Below, piece after piece: positions 46,738 through 55,294 of a stretch of 64,000 bases of DNA; the first letter of the stretch is position 1, and each line of letters begins with the position of its first letter. A program made the position numbers and the translations under genes. This DNA is from Arthrobacter globiformis (GTDB taxonomy: Bacteria > Actinomycetota > Actinomycetes > Actinomycetales > Micrococcaceae). The stretch spans positions 4,464,001 to 4,528,000 of the forward strand of contig NZ_JAUSXI010000001.1 in the NCBI RefSeq assembly GCF_030815865.1, written 5' to 3'. Under the pieces are notes generated by a model that saw nothing but the letters and a program-made list of their open reading frames with translations, searched no databases and had not been told where the DNA came from.

Positions 46738-48262
46738 CGACGATCCCCGGCTCGGGAAGCTGCTCGACGGAATCGTCCGCCTGGCAGCCGGGGAACTCCA
46801 CACGCGCATTGAAATTTCCGAGGCCAGGGACGAACTGGACGCGGTGATCATGGGCACCAACCTGCTCGCCGAGGACCTGCAGATCATCTACCAGGAGCTC
46901 GAGGAGCGGGTGGAATCGCGCACGCGGATGCTCAACGCGGCGCACAAAGAGCTGCAGAAGATGGCGCTCACCGATTCCCTGACCGGGCTCTACAACCGGT
47001 CGGCGCTGGTCAGGGCCGTCAATGAGGCCCAGGCGGAGGCCGCCGGCGGCGGGCTGCCGCCGGCGCTGCTGCTGCTGGACCTGGACGCCTTCAAGAGCAT
47101 CAACGATTCGTATGGCCACTCCATGGGCGATCAGGTGCTGGCCGAGGTGGGCGCACGGATCCGTTCGTGTGTGCGCGACGGCGACATGGTGGCCCGGCTG
47201 GGCGGCGACGAGTTCGCCGTCCTGCTCCCTGCCACCACGCCGGCCAAGGCGGCCGCGGTCGGAAACCGGATACTGGATTCGCTTAACGGAGCCCTGAAGG
47301 TGGACGGCAAGACCATCCGCTGCGGTGCGAGCCTGGGGCTGAGGATCGCCGAACCTGGCGAGACGTCCGAGGAGCTGCTCATGGAGGCGGACATCGCGAT
47401 GTATGCCTCCAAGGCGGACGCCCGCAACAAGCTGCGGGTGTTCGAACCGGCCATGCTGCATGCCCGGCAGCTCCGCAACCAGCTCGTGGGGGAACTGCGC
47501 GAGGCCATCGCCACCGACCAGCTGGTGCTGCACTACCAGCCGGTCATTGAGCTTGCATCAGGAAAAATGGAGGGAGTTGAGGCCCTGGTCCGCTGGAAAC
47601 ATCCCAAGCGCGGCCTGATCATGCCGGACGAATTCATCCCCATTGCCGAGGAGACGGGCCTCATCTCAGAGCTCGGCAACTGGGTGCTCAAGAACTCTGT
47701 GGAACAGCTCCGGCTGTGGCGGAGTTCCCCAGAAACGAGCCGCCACAACTTCGACATGCGCATCAACGTCTCGGCCGCGGACCTGCAGCGGCTCGAGTTC
47801 ATCGAGGACGTCCGGGATTCGCTCACCGCCGCAAACCTCGAACCTGCGCTCCTGGTTCTGGAGCTCACGGAGAGCGACATCATCAAGGGCAACGAGCTCG
47901 ACCGGTACACGCTCGCCAGCCTGCGGAAGCTCGGCGTTGGCCTGGAGATCGACGACTTCGGCACCGGGTATTCGTCCATCAGCTACCTGCGGCGCCTGCC
48001 CGTGGACCGGGTCAAGGTGGACCGGACACTGCTCACGGCCCTCGGCAGCGACCCCGCGCAGCCGGCCCTGATCGCGGCCATCCTCCAGCTCATCCGGGCC
48101 TGCGGGCTGGAGGCCGTGTGGGAGGGCGTCGAGAACGCGGAGCAGGCCGAGCACCTCCGCAACACCGGCTGCATCAGCGGGCAGGGCTACTACTTCAGCC
48201 GCCCCCTCCCCGCTGCCGAGTTCACGGAACGCCTGGCCAGGCAGGACGTCTGGCCCGGCTGA
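46727..48262 (+). CDS. GGDEF-EAL cyclic di-GMP turnover protein
   Basis: 511 residues. N-terminal HAMP-like segment (LLDGIVRLAAGELHTRIEI) with coiled coil to about 85, no membrane helix. GGDEF domain 90-250 with intact GGDEF at 159-163; EAL domain 265-505 with E285-A-L (VEALVRWKHP), IDDFGTGYSS, and QGYYFSRPL. Both active sites look complete, so it may make and degrade c-di-GMP. Third gene of the TPR/STAS-like operon, overlapping the second by 11 bases. Followed by tandem repeats. Confidence 0.94.
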   Translation: MFSNDDPRLGKLLDGIVRLAAGELHTRIEISEARDELDAVIMGTNLLAEDLQIIYQELEERVESRTRMLNAAHKELQKMALTDSLTGLYNRSALVRAVNEAQAEAAGGGLPPALLLLDLDAFKSINDSYGHSMGDQVLAEVGARIRSCVRDGDMVARLGGDEFAVLLPATTPAKAAAVGNRILDSLNGALKVDGKTIRCGASLGLRIAEPGETSEELLMEADIAMYASKADARNKLRVFEPAMLHARQLRNQLVGELREAIATDQLVLHYQPVIELASGKMEGVEALVRWKHPKRGLIMPDEFIPIAEETGLISELGNWVLKNSVEQLRLWRSSPETSRHNFDMRINVSAADLQRLEFIEDVRDSLTAANLEPALLVLELTESDIIKGNELDRYTLASLRKLGVGLEIDDFGTGYSSISYLRRLPVDRVKVDRTLLTALGSDPAQPALIAAILQLIRACGLEAVWEGVENAEQAEHLRNTGCISGQGYYFSRPLPAAEFTERLARQDVWPG

Positions 48263-48264
48263 GG

Positions 48265-48359
48265 ACCGCTGATCGAGCTTGTCACCGCTGATCGAGCTTG
48301 TCACCGCTGATCGAGCTTGTCACCGCTGATCGAGCTTGTCACCGCTGATCGAGCTTGTC
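48265..48359 (+). repeat. Five tandem copies of a 19-bp unit
   Basis: ACCGCTGATCGAGCTTGTC is repeated perfectly at 48265, 48284, 48303, 48322 and 48341, then runs into GAGATCCATGAG. The unit contains the REP-type core TGATCGAGCTTGTC. It begins two bases after the GGDEF-EAL stop, within a 245-base gap that has no gene. Confidence 0.92.
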
Positions 48360-48392
48360 GAGATCCATGAGCCCGCCCCGCTACGCCACCGA

Positions 48393-48444
48393 TTTACCAA
48401 AAATGGCCGCTTGAACCCGCCACCATGCGGCCACCTTTGGCGAA
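48393..48444 (+). repeat. Second copy of the ACC(G/A)AAAATGGCCGC element
   Basis: TTTACCAAAAATGGCCGC at 48393-48410 and GCGGCCACCTTTGG at 48427-48440 form an imperfect hairpin. The left arm differs by few bases from the elements at 41516-41614, about 7 kb away. Confidence 0.6.
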
Positions 48445-48507
48445 ACGCGTTGGCGGCCAGGGCTCGCGGGCTTCGGCAAGCTCAACCAGCGGCCACGAGC
48501 CCAGCGC

Positions 48508-49665
48508 CTAGCGCCCGACGACGACGGCGGCTGTTGCCTCGGCGATGGCGCGCTCTTCGTCCGTTGGCACCACCAGCACGGGGATGGCTGAGGCTGCAGT
48601 GGAAATCACCCGGGGTTCCCTGGACCGTTCACTGTTCAGGCCGCCGTCGAGCTCGATGCCAAGCGCCCCCAGCTTCTCCCCCACCAAGGCACGGAACTGG
48701 TGCGAGTTCTCGCCGATCCCGGCCGTGAACACCAGCGTCTTCGCCCCGCCAACCGCCACGTGGTAGCCGCCGATGTACTTGGCCAGCCGGTAGGACGCGA
48801 CGGCGAGCGCGGTGGCCGCCCGGGTGTCGCCGGAGTCGGCCGCCTCCACCACCGAGCGCATGTCGTTGTTGCCCGCCAGCCCCTTGAGCCCGGACTCGCG
48901 GTTGAGCATCGAGTCGAGGTCCTCCGCGTTCCAGCCGGTCCGGGCCAGGAACACCAGGATGGACGGGTCCAGGTCGCCGGAGCGGGTGCCCATGACCAGG
49001 CCCTCCAGCGGCGTGAAGCCCATCGACGTGTCCACGGACTTGCCGCCACGGATCGCCGTGACGGAGGCGCCGTTGCCCAGGTGGGCGATGACGCCGTCGA
49101 ACTCCTCCACCGGGATATCCAGCAGCGCGGCGGCACGGTTCGTGACGTATTCGTGCGAAGTGCCGTGGAAGCCGTACCGGCGGATCCCGTGGTTGGTGTA
49201 GAGCTCGTCGGGAACGGCGTAGCGCCAGGCGTGCTCGGGCAGGCTGCGGTGGAAGGCGGTGTCGAACACGGCCACCTGCGGCATGTCCGGCCACTTCTTG
49301 GTGATGGCGCGGATGCCCAGCACGTTGGCGGGGTTGTGCAGCGGTGCCAGCGGGTTGAGCCGTTCGATGGCCCGGGTGATCTCGTTGTCGATGAGCACTG
49401 GCTCGCCGAACCGCTCGCCGCCGTGCACCACCCGGTGCCCCACCGCGTCCAGCTGCCTCTCGCCCAGCACCTCATGGATGGCCGCGTCCACCTGTTCGAG
49501 GGCTTCGGCATGGTCGGCCGGGCCCACCACCTCGCCGTCGCCCTGGCCGCCATTGGACACCCCGATCCGCTCGATCAGGCCTTCGGTGAGGACGCTGCCC
49601 TCGGCGACGTCGCGCACCTGGTACTTGAGCGAGGACGAGCCGGAGTTGATGACGAGCACGAGCAT
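48508..49665 (-). CDS. ackA: Acetate kinase
   Basis: 385 residues from the ATG at 49665 (AGGAGG nine bases upstream). MLVLVINSGSSSLKYQV is the ASKHA phosphate loop; VFDTAFHRSLPEHAWRYAVP, HLGNGASVTAIRGGKSVDTS, GLVMGTRSGDLDP and FTAGIGENS complete the family. Converts acetyl phosphate and ADP to acetate and ATP. It follows pta by eight bases; together they form the overflow/acetate-uptake pathway. Its 3' end meets the repeat region at 48265-48492. Confidence 0.97.
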   Translation of the reverse strand: MLVLVINSGSSSLKYQVRDVAEGSVLTEGLIERIGVSNGGQGDGEVVGPADHAEALEQVDAAIHEVLGERQLDAVGHRVVHGGERFGEPVLIDNEITRAIERLNPLAPLHNPANVLGIRAITKKWPDMPQVAVFDTAFHRSLPEHAWRYAVPDELYTNHGIRRYGFHGTSHEYVTNRAAALLDIPVEEFDGVIAHLGNGASVTAIRGGKSVDTSMGFTPLEGLVMGTRSGDLDPSILVFLARTGWNAEDLDSMLNRESGLKGLAGNNDMRSVVEAADSGDTRAATALAVASYRLAKYIGGYHVAVGGAKTLVFTAGIGENSHQFRALVGEKLGALGIELDGGLNSERSREPRVISTAASAIPVLVVPTDEERAIAEATAAVVVGR

Positions 49666-49673
49666 GGGGCCTC

Positions 49674-51794
49674 CTAAGCCTGAGCTACTGAAACGGCGGA
49701 CGGTTCTGTGGTGCTGGGGACGGCCAGGCTCTGGGCCTGGATGGCGGTGATAGCCACCGTGTTCACGATGTCCTCCACGGTGCAGCCGCGGGAGAGGTCG
49801 TTGACGGGCTTGCGCAGCCCCTGCAGGACGGGCCCGACGGCGACCGCTCCGGAGCTTTGCTGCACCGCCTTGTACGTGTTGTTGCCGGTGTTCAGGTCCG
49901 GGAAGATGAACACCGTCGCCTGCCCGGCGACGGACGAGCCCGGCATCTTGGACTCCGCGATCGAGGCGTCCACGGCGGCGTCGTACTGGATGGGGCCCTC
50001 GACGGCGAGATCCGGGCGGCGCTCCCGGACCAGGTCAGTGGCCTGCCGGACTTCCTCCACGGCCTCGCCCGAGCCGGAGCCGCCGGTGGAGTAGGACAGC
50101 ATGGCAACCCTCGGCTCCACGCCGAACTGGCCCGCGGTCTCCGCCGAAGCCAGGGCGATGTCGGCAAGCTGCTCCACGTTCGGGTCCGGGTTCACCGCGC
50201 AGTCGCCGTAGACCAGCACACGGTCCGGCATGAGCATGAGGAACACCGAGGAGACGATCTTCACGCCCTCCCGGGTCTTCACGAACTCCAGGGCAGGGCG
50301 GATGGTGTGGGCCGTGGTGTGCGCGGCGCCGGACACCATGCCGTCCACCACGCCCAGCTGGACCATCATGGTGCCGAAGTAGCTTTCGTCCTGCATGACC
50401 TCCAGCGCCCGGGCGAGGTCCACGCCCTTGTGCGCCCGCAGCTCGGCGTACCTGGCAGCGAAGTCCTGGCGCAGCTCGGAGGTTGCGGGGTCCACGATAT
50501 TGATGCCGGCGAGGTCGATGCCCCGGCTGGCGGCAAGCTCCCGGACGTCAGCTTCCCGGCCCAGCAGCGTCAGGTCGCAGACGTCCCGGCGGTGCAGGAT
50601 CTCGGCGGCCTTCAGGATCCGTATGTCCTTGCCCTCCGGCAGCACGATGTGGCGGCGCTGCGAGCGGGCGCGTTCGATGAGGTCGTGCAGGAACCGCAGC
50701 GGGGTCATCCGCTCGGCGCGGGGCAGGTGCAGGCGTTCAAGCATCTCGGCCTCGTCCACCTGCCGGGACCACAGGCCCAGCGCGGACGCCACCTTGCGCC
50801 GGTGGCCGCTCCAGATTTCGCTGCGGACCTCGGAGACGCGCCGGGCTGTGGTGTAGGTGTCATCCTCCGTGGCGAACACCGGGAACGGGGCGGAGGCCAG
50901 CAGCGGATAGATGTTGGCGTCCGGGGCCAGGCCGCCGGTGAGGATCAGCCCCGACGGCACCGGGAACTCGGGCGAGAACGACGACGCCAGGCAGGCCACC
51001 ATTACGTCCGCCCTGTCACCGGGCACGATCACCAGCGCGCCGTCGTCGAGCACGTTCAAAAAGTTGCCCACATTCATGGCGGCGACCTTAACGTCACGGA
51101 CGTCCCGCTCCATGTCCGCGCGGCCGGCGATCTGCCGCAGCGCCAGGGCCGCACCCACCTCGCCCGTAGTGGGCCGGGCGATGTCCTCCAGCTCCGGGAA
51201 CACGTACACCGGCCGGCCGGACGCACCGGGCTTCACGGCAGCGATGATCGCGTCCACGTCCTCCGGGTCTGCGCGGTTCACCATCATGGCCAGCAGCGAG
51301 CATTTCTCGGCGGCGAGTTCCTTGCGGGCGACATCAACGGCGGCTGCGGCCTCCGCCACGCTGCGCCCCTTGGCGCCCACCACCGCCACAACGGGCGCGG
51401 CCAGGTTGTTGGCGAGGCGCGCATTGAGGTCGAATTCGACGGCGGCGTCGTGGCCGGTGAGTTCCGTGCCCTCCACGATGATCACGTCGCAGTGGCGGCC
51501 CATCTCGGCGAAGATCTCCACGCAGCGGGAGTCGATGTCCTCGCGCCTGCCCTCGGCGAGCAGGCCACGGACCTCGGTGAACGTCAGGCCGCCACGGCAG
51601 CGCTGGTCGTCCAGGTCAAAGCGGGATTTCATGAGCGCCACCATCGGATCCGCGCCGGCATCGTCGCCATGGACCACCGGTTTGAAGAATCCGATCCGGT
51701 CTGCGTGCCGGTGGAGCGTGTCCGCCAGGCCCAGCGCTATGAGCGACTTTCCCGATCCGGGAGTGGTCGCGCTGACGTATATCCCTTTGGCCAT
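49674..51794 (-). CDS. pta: Phosphate acetyltransferase (long form with DRTGG domain)
   Basis: 706 residues. N-terminal BioD-like P-loop domain (YVSATTPGSGKSLIALGLAD), DRTGG domain in the middle (VPSGLILTGGLAP), and the catalytic PTA_PTB domain from about 375: IVLPEGKDIRILKAAEIL, DESYFGTMMVQLGVVDGM, MLSYSTGGSGSGEAV, FPDLNTGNNTYKAVQ. Interconverts acetyl-CoA and acetyl phosphate; the N-terminal parts give allosteric control in long-form enzymes. Upstream gene of the pta-ackA operon; AGAGGA before the ATG. The 240 bases upstream hold its promoter and nothing else recognised. Confidence 0.97.
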   Translation of the reverse strand: MAKGIYVSATTPGSGKSLIALGLADTLHRHADRIGFFKPVVHGDDAGADPMVALMKSRFDLDDQRCRGGLTFTEVRGLLAEGRREDIDSRCVEIFAEMGRHCDVIIVEGTELTGHDAAVEFDLNARLANNLAAPVVAVVGAKGRSVAEAAAAVDVARKELAAEKCSLLAMMVNRADPEDVDAIIAAVKPGASGRPVYVFPELEDIARPTTGEVGAALALRQIAGRADMERDVRDVKVAAMNVGNFLNVLDDGALVIVPGDRADVMVACLASSFSPEFPVPSGLILTGGLAPDANIYPLLASAPFPVFATEDDTYTTARRVSEVRSEIWSGHRRKVASALGLWSRQVDEAEMLERLHLPRAERMTPLRFLHDLIERARSQRRHIVLPEGKDIRILKAAEILHRRDVCDLTLLGREADVRELAASRGIDLAGINIVDPATSELRQDFAARYAELRAHKGVDLARALEVMQDESYFGTMMVQLGVVDGMVSGAAHTTAHTIRPALEFVKTREGVKIVSSVFLMLMPDRVLVYGDCAVNPDPNVEQLADIALASAETAGQFGVEPRVAMLSYSTGGSGSGEAVEEVRQATDLVRERRPDLAVEGPIQYDAAVDASIAESKMPGSSVAGQATVFIFPDLNTGNNTYKAVQQSSGAVAVGPVLQGLRKPVNDLSRGCTVEDIVNTVAITAIQAQSLAVPSTTEPSAVSVAQA

Positions 51795-52047
51795 GATCTG
51801 TCCTCTGGTTGGAAGCTCCTGCGCGGAACGTGCTGCATTGGACGTGCCGGTTTGCTGACTGGACGCGCCGAGCCGCGCCCTCCCCCCATACTTTCACTTG
51901 TTGCCGCGCTTCCGGGAGCACACAATGGTGTTGATTGCCACGTCGGCGCACAATCGCCGTCCCGGATCCGGAGTGGGCCAGCGCCCCGGGACCGGCCCAT
52001 CTGCAGCAGCCTCCTGAGCTGCAACGTCCTGAACGATGGTGGTCCTG

Positions 52048-52437
52048 ATGAACCCCGCTGGCCGCGCTTCCGATCCATCCGCCCCTCCGCTGTGCCGACT
52101 CATCGCTGCCCGCCCGGTGGCAGCGTTCCTGGTCGTTGCAATCGCGCTGACGTGGCTGGTCCTCATCCTGTCCATTGCCGCCGTTCCCTTCGCCCTCCTC
52201 CATCTCCCGCTGGCCTTTGCGGACAAGGGCTCCGGCGCCACCGCGTGGCCCGACGTGATCGTGGCCCTCCTCCACGCCTCGTTCAACGCCTCGGATCAGA
52301 CGAAACTAGCAGCAGTGTTCGACGGCGCATGGCAGCAGATTGCCGCGGCCACCCTTTTGCTGGTGGTCCTGGCGCTGCTCCGGAAATTCCGCACACTGAA
52401 GGCGGAGGCGGGCCATGGCGCAGCCGTCGCCGGCTGA
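52048..52437 (+). pseudogene. CPBP-protease-like protein with internal deletion
   Basis: 129 residues from the ATG at 52048. The start (LCRLIAARPVAAFLVVAIAL) and end (VIVALLHASFNASDQ and LLLVVLALLRKF) look like the beginning and the last third of a CPBP membrane protease, including the C-terminal H-x3-N motif, but the middle with the EE-x3-R motif is missing: only about 40 residues separate them. The frame stays open, so a short protein may still be made, without the catalytic Glu pair. It overlaps the intact CPBP gene by 23 bases. Confidence 0.55.
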
Positions 52438-53368
52438 GCAGCCCATGCCCGCCAGGCGGGCATTGCCCGTTGGCGGCGGCCGCCGTCGGGCCCGGAAGGA
52501 GGCGGCACGGCACCGGACCTTATCGCGGCGCGGAGCTAAACCACGGCGCCGGACCATAGGGCCGGGCGGGGCCCTGGCCTGGCCGACGGGCCACCGGCTC
52601 CCACTGTTCTTCGCCTTGGCCTTCGCCATTTCATGGCTGGCGTGGCCGCTGACCCTCCTCAACCCGAACAGCTCGCCCCTGGTCCCGTTCGGCCCGGCCC
52701 TGGCTGCAGGCATCACTGCATTCCTCGCGGGCGGCAAGGCCGAGCTGCTGCGGCTGCTCCGGCAGCTGGCCCGCTGGCGCGTAGCCGGCCGCTGGTACGC
52801 CGCCGCCGCTGGCCTGCCATGCCTGCTGGTGGCGGTCTCTGCCGGACTCACGGTCTCCGGCGGCGCGCCCGCCCCGGAGCTCGGCCCGAACCCGGGCTGG
52901 TTCATGCTGCTGGGCACGTTCGCGTTCACCCTGGTGGCGGTGGGCCTCTTCGAGGAGCTGGGCTGGCGCGGCTACGCCTTGCCGCTCCTGCAGCAGAACC
53001 GCCCGTCCCTTTCTGCGGCGATGCTCCTCGGGCTGGTGTGGTCGGCATGGCACCTGCCGGAGCTGCTGTCGGATCCCACCGGGCAGCGGCCGCCGCTTCC
53101 GTTCCTGCTGATGGTCCTGGCTCAGTCCGTGCTGCTGGCCTGGCTCTACAACAGCAGCGGCAGCGTTCCCATCTGCATGGTTTTCCACGCGGCATTCAAC
53201 ACTTCCGGGGCCTTGGTGTTTCCGGCCATGCTGGGGCCCGACTACCTCACGCTCTGGTGGACCGTGGCGCTCCTTCATGTCCTGGCAGCGCTAGTGGTCA
53301 TTGCCGTCGCCGGACCCCTCCGGCTGGCCCGCACCCTTGACACGAACCCCTCCCATGGGATTACCTAA
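52415..53368 (+). CDS. CPBP family intramembrane metalloprotease
   Basis: 317 residues. Arg-rich cytosolic N-terminus of about 60 residues, then several helices. Catalytic motifs: E180-E181 in LFEELGWRGYALPLL, H213 in SAWHLPELL, H258 and N262 in VFHAAFNTSG: the complete CPBP (CAAX-protease/Rce1-like) set. Such enzymes cleave or bind membrane proteins or modify bacteriocin immunity. Preceded by a deleted relative; followed after 36 bases by paaI with its own operator, so not part of that unit. Confidence 0.92.
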   Translation: MAQPSPAEQPMPARRALPVGGGRRRARKEAARHRTLSRRGAKPRRRTIGPGGALAWPTGHRLPLFFALAFAISWLAWPLTLLNPNSSPLVPFGPALAAGITAFLAGGKAELLRLLRQLARWRVAGRWYAAAAGLPCLLVAVSAGLTVSGGAPAPELGPNPGWFMLLGTFAFTLVAVGLFEELGWRGYALPLLQQNRPSLSAAMLLGLVWSAWHLPELLSDPTGQRPPLPFLLMVLAQSVLLAWLYNSSGSVPICMVFHAAFNTSGALVFPAMLGPDYLTLWWTVALLHVLAALVVIAVAGPLRLARTLDTNPSHGIT

Positions 53369-53382
53369 TGAACATTCGGTAA
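53361..53382 (+). promoter_or_regulatory. PaaR-type operator before paaI-paaK
   Basis: TTACCTAATGAACATTCGGTAA, 22 bases with dyad symmetry (TTACC/GGTAA outside, AATG/CATT inside). It starts within the last codons of the CPBP gene and ends 22 bases before the paaI ATG. Confidence 0.75.
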
Positions 53383-53404
53383 ATAAAGCTGGAGGCAACG
53401 ACGC

Positions 53405-53848
53405 ATGGCTGAAACGGCAATCCCCGGTGTGGCCCACCACATCCTCGAGAACGACTACGCCTCGGAATGGATGGGCATAGAAGTCCTCGCCCTCAGCGAC
53501 GGCCACGCAACCATCCGGATGACCCTCCGGCAGGAAATGCTCAACGGCTTCGGCATGGCCCACGGCGGAATGATCTTCGCCTTCGCAGACTCCGCGTTCG
53601 CCCTCGCCTGCAATCCCGCGTCGCCTGCCGACCCCGACAGCATCACCGTTGCTGCCGGCGTCGACATCAACTTCCTCAAGCCGGCCTTCCAGGGCCAGGT
53701 GATCACCGCCGTCGCCGACCGCCGCTCCAGCGCGGGCCGCAGCGGCCTCTACGACATCCAGATCTTCGCTGCCGATCCCACGGCCCAACTGCCGGGGGAA
53801 CTCATCGCAGAGTTCCGTGGACGCAGCCGTACCATCCCCAAGAAGTAG
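53405..53848 (+). CDS. paaI: PaaI hotdog thioesterase
   Basis: 147 residues; GGAGG before the ATG. Hotdog fold with NGFGMAHGGMIFAFADSAF: N47, H53-G54-G55 and D62 are the catalytic elements of PaaI, which hydrolyses ring-hydroxylated phenylacetyl-CoA and prevents CoA trapping in phenylacetate breakdown. It lies ten bases before paaK and shares the operator at 53361. Confidence 0.94.
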   Translation: MAETAIPGVAHHILENDYASEWMGIEVLALSDGHATIRMTLRQEMLNGFGMAHGGMIFAFADSAFALACNPASPADPDSITVAAGVDINFLKPAFQGQVITAVADRRSSAGRSGLYDIQIFAADPTAQLPGELIAEFRGRSRTIPKK

Positions 53849-53858
53849 GAAGCAGACC

Positions 53859-55211
53859 ATGACCCTCCACGCTCCTGAACCCACTCTCGCCGCGCACACC
53901 GACGCCGTGCTCGACCCCGAGGAGACCATGTCCCGGGACGAACTTGAGACGCTTCAGCTCAGCCGGCTCCGGCACACCGTCGCCTACGCCTACGACCGGG
54001 TTCCGCTGTACAAGCGCAAGTTCGACGACGCCGGGATCCACCCCTCGGACCTGCGCGAACTCGCGGACCTCGGCAATTTCCCCTTCACCACCAAGGAGGA
54101 CCTCCGCCAGGAGTACCCCTTCGGCATGTTCGCCGTCCCGCAGAGCGACGTGGCGCGCGTGCACGCCAGCTCGGGCACCACGGGCCGGCCCACCGTCGTC
54201 GGGTACACCAAGCAGGACCTGGCCGACTGGGCCAAACTGGTGGCCCGCTGCCTCCGCGCGTCCGGCGTCCGCCCCGGCATGAAGGTCCACAACGCCTACG
54301 GCTACGGCCTGTTCACCGGCGGCCTTGGTGCCCACGCCGGTGCCGAAGCCCTCGGCTGCACCGTGATTCCGATGTCCGGCGGGCAAACCGAGCGCCAGAT
54401 CCAGATGATCCAGGACTTCGAGCCGGACGCCATCCTGGCCACCCCCACCTACCTGCTTACCATCGCGGACGCCATGGCGCACATGGGCATCGACCCCACC
54501 TCCACGTCGCTGAAATACGCCGTGCTCGGCGCCGAACCGTGGACGCAGGAGATGCGGCACGAGCTCGAAGTCACCATGAACATCAAGGCCTGCGACATTT
54601 ACGGGCTGTCCGAAGTCATGGGTCCCGGTGTTGCGGGTGAATGCGTGGAGACCCAAGATGGCAGCCACATCTGGGAGGACCACTTCCGCCCCGAGATCAT
54701 CGACCCCTTCAACCCCGCTCCGGGCAAGGAAAACGTGCTCGCCGACGGGGAGCACGGAGAACTGGTGTTCACCTCGCTCACCAAGGAAGCCCTGCCGATC
54801 ATCCGCTACCGCACCAAGGACCTTACCCGCCTGCTTCCCGGCACCGCTCGCCCGGCACACCGCCGGATGGGGCGCATCACCGGCCGCAGCGACGACATGA
54901 TTATCCTCCGCGGCGTGAACCTCTTCCCGTCCCAAATCGAGGAAATCGCCCTGCGCATCCCCGAGCTCAGCCCGCACTTCCAGCTGGAGCTCACGCGGCC
55001 CGAGGGACAGCGCATGGACCAGCTGACCGTGAAGATCGAGCGCCGTGACAATGTCACCGCCGGGCAGAGCACGACGGCGGCCCACACCTTGCGTGAGCAG
55101 ATCAAGATCCACGTGGGTTCTTCGTGCACCGTTGACGTGGTGGAGCCCGGATCGCTCGAGCGCTCCAACGGCAAGCTGCGTCGGATCTACGACCTGCGGC
55201 CGAAGGGATAG
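53859..55211 (+). CDS. paaK: Phenylacetate-CoA ligase
   Basis: 450 residues from the ATG at 53859 (AGGA upstream; an in-frame GTG 14 codons earlier lies within paaI). AMP-forming ligase motifs: HASSGTTGRPTVVGYT (104-112 core), YGLFTGGLGAHAGAEALG, IYGLSEVMGPGVAGEC, RTKDLTRLLPG and GRSDDMIILRGVNLFPSQIE. Activates phenylacetate as its CoA ester, the first step of aerobic phenylacetate catabolism. The ring-oxygenase genes paaABCDE are not in the window. Confidence 0.96.
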   Translation: MTLHAPEPTLAAHTDAVLDPEETMSRDELETLQLSRLRHTVAYAYDRVPLYKRKFDDAGIHPSDLRELADLGNFPFTTKEDLRQEYPFGMFAVPQSDVARVHASSGTTGRPTVVGYTKQDLADWAKLVARCLRASGVRPGMKVHNAYGYGLFTGGLGAHAGAEALGCTVIPMSGGQTERQIQMIQDFEPDAILATPTYLLTIADAMAHMGIDPTSTSLKYAVLGAEPWTQEMRHELEVTMNIKACDIYGLSEVMGPGVAGECVETQDGSHIWEDHFRPEIIDPFNPAPGKENVLADGEHGELVFTSLTKEALPIIRYRTKDLTRLLPGTARPAHRRMGRITGRSDDMIILRGVNLFPSQIEEIALRIPELSPHFQLELTRPEGQRMDQLTVKIERRDNVTAGQSTTAAHTLREQIKIHVGSSCTVDVVEPGSLERSNGKLRRIYDLRPKG

Positions 55212-55264
55212 CGGCCTGCTTCCGTGGCCGGCGCCTGCAGGCCACGGAAGCCGCCTGCACGTAT

Positions 55265-55286
55265 TGACCGAACGTTCATGAGAAAA
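55265..55286 (+). promoter_or_regulatory. PaaR-type operator before the TetR gene
   Basis: TGACCGAACGTTCATGAGAAAA; its left half TGACCGAACG matches TTACCGAAYG of the other two sites, the right half is weaker. It ends nine bases before the regulator's ATG, so binding would block its own transcription. Confidence 0.65.
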
Positions 55287-55294
55287 TATCCCAT

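Noticed and set aside
45097..46887. 596-codon minus-strand open frame
   Set aside because: Antisense to the TPR and STAS-like genes, which have binding sites, abutting ends and family similarity.
48265..48359. CRISPR or iteron-type replication origin
   Set aside because: 19-base units directly abut, no spacers, no replication gene nearby; core matches the dispersed REP family.
49857..52559. 900-codon plus-strand open frame
   Set aside because: Antisense to pta; low-complexity Arg/His/Gly-rich product and no binding site. Pta is complete on the other strand.
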